Assembly (NCBI GenBank): GCA_021811745.1
Contig: JAJZNH010000936.1
Coordinates: 1-6,508 of the forward strand
Length of the DNA: 6,508 nucleotides
Reading direction: 5' to 3'
Source of the DNA: Acidobacteriota bacterium
GTDB taxonomy: Bacteria > Acidobacteriota > Terriglobia > Terriglobales > Acidobacteriaceae
Numbering within the stretch: position 1 is the first letter of the stretch; each line of letters starts with the position of its first letter. Under the pieces are notes generated by a model that was given only the letters and a program-made list of their open reading frames with translations, was not told where the DNA came from and did no database searches. Positions 5,826-6,508 of this stretch are shown in pieces. The position numbers were made by a program, and so were the translations under genes.

Positions 5826-5841
5826 TCTTAGCTATCTAAGA
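5826..5841. promoter_or_regulatory. Palindromic element in the lon leader
   Basis: TCTTAG-CTAT-CTAAGA is a 6-bp perfect inverted repeat with a 4-base centre. It lies between the -10 candidate and the Shine-Dalgarno of lon, about 11-26 bases after the predicted transcription start. It could be an operator for a repressor or a small leader hairpin. It is not the CIRCE element (TTAGCACTC-N9-GAGTGCTAA). Confidence 0.35.
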
Positions 5842-5868
5842 GAATGAAATCTGACAAAAGGACACTCA

Positions 5869-6508
5869 ATGATTAACCGGCCTTCCAATCCAAATTCCCC
5901 GGAATCCACCGGGGCGGGTACGCAGCCCGAGTCCCGCAGGATTCCTGTTCTTCCCGTGCGCGATACGGTTTTGTTTCCCCACGCGGTGCTGCCGCTGACG
6001 GTGGGGCGGGAGAGTTCGATTCAGTTGATCGAGTCGCTGGGCGAGGAGCGCACCATCGTGGTGGCCGCCCAGATCGATCCGCGCCTGGATGCTCCCAAGC
6101 CCGATGACCTGCACACTGTGGGGACCCTGGCCACGGTGCACAAGGTGGTGCGCATGCCCAACCAGAGCCGGTTCGTGTTTACCGAGGGCGTGAGCCGGGT
6201 GCGGCTGACCAACTTTTCCCAGTCGGAGCCGTTCATGGTGGCGGAGGTGGAGCTGCTCGGCGAGATCGAGCCGACCCCGGCGACGCCCGGGTTTGAAGCG
6301 CTGATGCGCAACGTGGTGGCGCAGTTTCAGCAGATCGTGGCGGAGTCGCCGACCCTGTCCGACGAGCTGCGCGCCATTGCCGCCAACATCGAAGAGCCGG
6401 CGCGGCTGGTGGATTTTGTCGCCTCGTCGCTGCCGTTCCTGACCACCCTGGACAAACAGCAGATGCTCGAAACCCCGAGCGTCATCGAGCGCCTGGAACT
6501 GCTCAATA
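5869..6508 (+). CDS. lon: Lon ATP-dependent protease, N-terminal part
   Basis: The first 213 codons of Lon; the AAA+ ATPase and Ser-Lys protease domains lie beyond the right edge. Seen: a short Ser/Pro-rich leader (1-23), then the classic LON N-terminal domain opening RIPVLPVRDTVLFPHAVLPL (24-43). TVGRESSIQLIE follows, then VGTLATVHKVVRMPNQSRFVF (84-104) and the Lon-type EGVSRVRL (106-113). A helical part, LSDELRAIAANIEEPARLVDFVASSLP (163-189), leads into KQQMLETPSVIERLELL (196-212), the usual start of the helical linker. Known role: a cytoplasmic hexameric protease that degrades misfolded and short-lived regulatory proteins, with this domain recognising substrates. AAAAGGA (5856-5862) lies six bases before the ATG. 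The frame is open to the window end. It was translated by hand. Confidence 0.96.
   Translation, partial: MINRPSNPNSPESTGAGTQPESRRIPVLPVRDTVLFPHAVLPLTVGRESSIQLIESLGEERTIVVAAQIDPRLDAPKPDDLHTVGTLATVHKVVRMPNQSRFVFTEGVSRVRLTNFSQSEPFMVAEVELLGEIEPTPATPGFEALMRNVVAQFQQIVAESPTLSDELRAIAANIEEPARLVDFVASSLPFLTTLDKQQMLETPSVIERLELLN

Noticed and set aside
5370..5831. A 153-codon plus-strand open frame before lon
   Set aside because: Its first third overlaps the small gene in another frame, and the rest is Arg/Cys/Pro-rich with no recognisable pattern or start signal.

Overview
The window is GC-rich, with Gram-negative envelope genes and signature features seen in Acidobacteriota (probably class Terriglobia). 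These are a POTRA-rich Omp85 protein followed by a SurA-type chaperone, and an ECF sigma factor whose region 4 carries a CSIGNSKSQLHKAR-type helix. The taxonomic call is inference from protein style. No rRNA, tRNA, CRISPR array or transposase was seen.

Layout. Positions 1-238 (minus) hold the start of a SurA-like periplasmic chaperone or prolyl isomerase gene. Its ATG overlaps by one base the stop codon of the gene before it. Positions 238-3672 (minus) hold a 1144-residue Omp85/BamA-TamA-family outer-membrane assembly protein with a signal peptide, a repeat-bearing linker, seven POTRA-like units and a C-terminal beta-barrel. A 385-bp divergent intergenic region (3673-4057) contains an AT-rich patch with a CRP/FNR-like palindrome and a weak ECF-like promoter. 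Positions 4058-4747 (plus) encode an ECF sigma factor, coupled by a 4-base ATGA overlap to a short soluble zinc-finger anti-sigma factor (4744-4998). Two hairpins follow. A 96-residue orphan protein probably starts at a GTG (5230-5520). About 350 bp without a convincing gene leads to lon (5869 to the window end, partial), preceded by an extended -10 promoter candidate and a palindromic leader element.

How the parts may work together. The minus-strand pair should act in one pathway: the SurA-like protein escorts unfolded outer-membrane proteins through the periplasm, and the Omp85 protein inserts them. The divergent ECF/anti-sigma pair could be an envelope-stress regulator controlling that pair, in the spirit of E. 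coli sigma-E, but nothing in the sequence proves this. Lon is a general cytoplasmic protein-quality protease, so the neighbourhood leans toward protein folding and quality control.

The window is mostly recognisable housekeeping and envelope biology. I do not see a clearly new system. The points most worth follow-up are the seven-POTRA architecture, the cysteine pairs predicted on the cell surface, the palindrome shared by the divergent promoters, and the unrecognised 96-residue protein.
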